From: Desulfuromonadaceae bacterium
GTDB lineage: Bacteria; Desulfobacterota; Desulfuromonadia; Desulfuromonadales; UBA2294
Reading direction: 5' to 3'
Assembly (NCBI GenBank): GCA_024636225.1
Contig: JAGXHN010000005.1
Span: 1 to 5,976, forward strand
DNA length: 5,976 bases
The number at the start of each line of letters is the position of its first letter. Within the stretch, counting starts at the first letter, position 1. This document shows positions 5,351 through 5,976 of the stretch, piece by piece. The position numbers and the translations under genes are program-made. The notes beneath the pieces are model-generated. The model did not search any database. It was not told the DNA's origin and saw only the letters and a program-made list of their open reading frames with translations.

Positions 5351-5976
5351 ATGGATCCTTTGCTCGAAGCTTTGCAAAAGCGCCTCGGCTACTGTTTTGC
5401 TGACAAGGCTCTGCTCAGCAGGGCGTTGACGCACAAGTCTTACAGTAACGAGAATACGAATGGTGCCCTTACCTGTAATGAAAGGTTGGAGTTTCTCGGT
5501 GACGCCGTTCTCGATCTTGTGATCAGTCAGGAGACTTTTGAACAATATACGGATCTGCCGGAGGGGGAATTGACGCGGATCCGGGCTGAGCTGGTCAGTG
5601 AAAAGAATCTTTCGATGTTGGCAAAGATATTGGAGATCGGTCCTTGTCTGTTGTTGGGGCGTGGAGAACGACGCAGTGGCGGTGAGCAGAAGAGCAGCCT
5701 TTTGGCTGATTCCGTCGAAGCGTTGTTCGGTGCAATTTTGTGTGACAGTGATTATCTTACGGTTCGGTCGGTGGTCTCTGCCTTGTTTACAGAGGCGATT
5801 GTTTGCGCTGCCCGCAAAGAGTATGATGTCGACCATAAAACCACCCTGCAGGAGATCTGTCAGAGCAGATATCGTAAACCGCCGGTCTATCAGCTTCTGA
5901 GCGCTACGGGCCCCGATCATCAGAAACAGTACGAAATCGAAGTTCTGCTTGATGGTGAGTCGGTCGGGCGTGGAAC
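5351..5976 (+). CDS. rnc: Ribonuclease III (3' end cut off by window edge)
   Basis: Double-strand-specific endoribonuclease that processes the rRNA precursor and some mRNAs. The visible 208 residues hold the whole catalytic domain and most of the dsRNA-binding domain. The signature NERLEFLGD is at 43-51, giving E44, E47 and D51 (equivalent to E38, E41 and D45 of E. coli), and D120/E123 in LADSVEALFG match the second pair of catalytic metal-site residues. The dsRBD starts near residue 162 (DHKTTLQEICQ) and continues to the edge at GESVGRG. Full-length relatives are about 225-250 residues, so a short C-terminal piece is missing. The ATG follows a good AGAGG site. The gene is divergent from tmk and has its own promoter. 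In many bacteria era follows rnc; that would lie outside the window. No catalytic residue is missing. Confidence 0.97.
   Translation, partial: MDPLLEALQKRLGYCFADKALLSRALTHKSYSNENTNGALTCNERLEFLGDAVLDLVISQETFEQYTDLPEGELTRIRAELVSEKNLSMLAKILEIGPCLLLGRGERRSGGEQKSSLLADSVEALFGAILCDSDYLTVRSVVSALFTEAIVCAARKEYDVDHKTTLQEICQSRYRKPPVYQLLSATGPDHQKQYEIEVLLDGESVGRG

Noticed and set aside
5324..5920. 198-residue open frame on the minus strand
   Set aside because: It is antisense to rnc, which has catalytic motifs, a promoter and a Shine-Dalgarno; the antisense frame has no recognisable domain.
1..5976. A hidden defence, mobile or otherwise undescribed system
   Set aside because: Every long frame with recognisable motifs belongs to a known housekeeping family; there are no transposase, toxin-antitoxin, phage or CRISPR features, and no gene-free stretch large enough to hold one.

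Overview
This window looks like ordinary bacterial chromosome from a Gram-negative, most likely a deltaproteobacterium of the Desulfuromonadia (Geobacter / Desulfuromonas / Pelobacter type). That guess is an inference from protein style, a visibly moderate GC content and gene order; it was not tested by a search. I see no mobile element, CRISPR array, tRNA or rRNA. No gene-free stretch exceeds 300 bases; the longest is the 171-bp divergent region at 5180-5350.

Layout: five genes lie head to tail on the minus strand, read right to left: tmk (5179-4535), holB (4538-3570), ricT/yaaT-like PSP1 gene (3480-2356), metG (2334-802) and a tatD-family metal hydrolase (740 to the left edge, cut off). On the plus strand, rnc (RNase III) starts at 5351 and runs off the right edge. 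The divergent region between tmk and rnc holds a convincing sigma70-type promoter for each side: TTGCTT-17-TATAAT on the minus strand and TTGAAC-17-TATACT on the plus strand.

The minus-strand genes are probably one operon. tmk and holB overlap by ATGA, ricT and metG are 21 bp apart with a strong Shine-Dalgarno between them, and the larger gaps (89 bp before ricT, 61 bp before tatD) could hold extra control. The set is housekeeping: dTTP supply (Tmk), the delta-prime clamp-loader subunit (HolB), an RNA-maturation/Fe-S protein (RicT), methionyl-tRNA synthetase and a TatD DNase. The order tmk-holB-yaaT-metS-yabD is also known from Bacillus subtilis, so this is an old cluster kept across phyla.

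I did not find an undescribed system. The points most worth a second look are a roughly 100-residue basic tail on RicT ending in a six-arginine run, the presence of RicT with all its cluster cysteines outside the Firmicutes and next to RNase III, the very short rnc leader, and the hairpin between metG and tatD.
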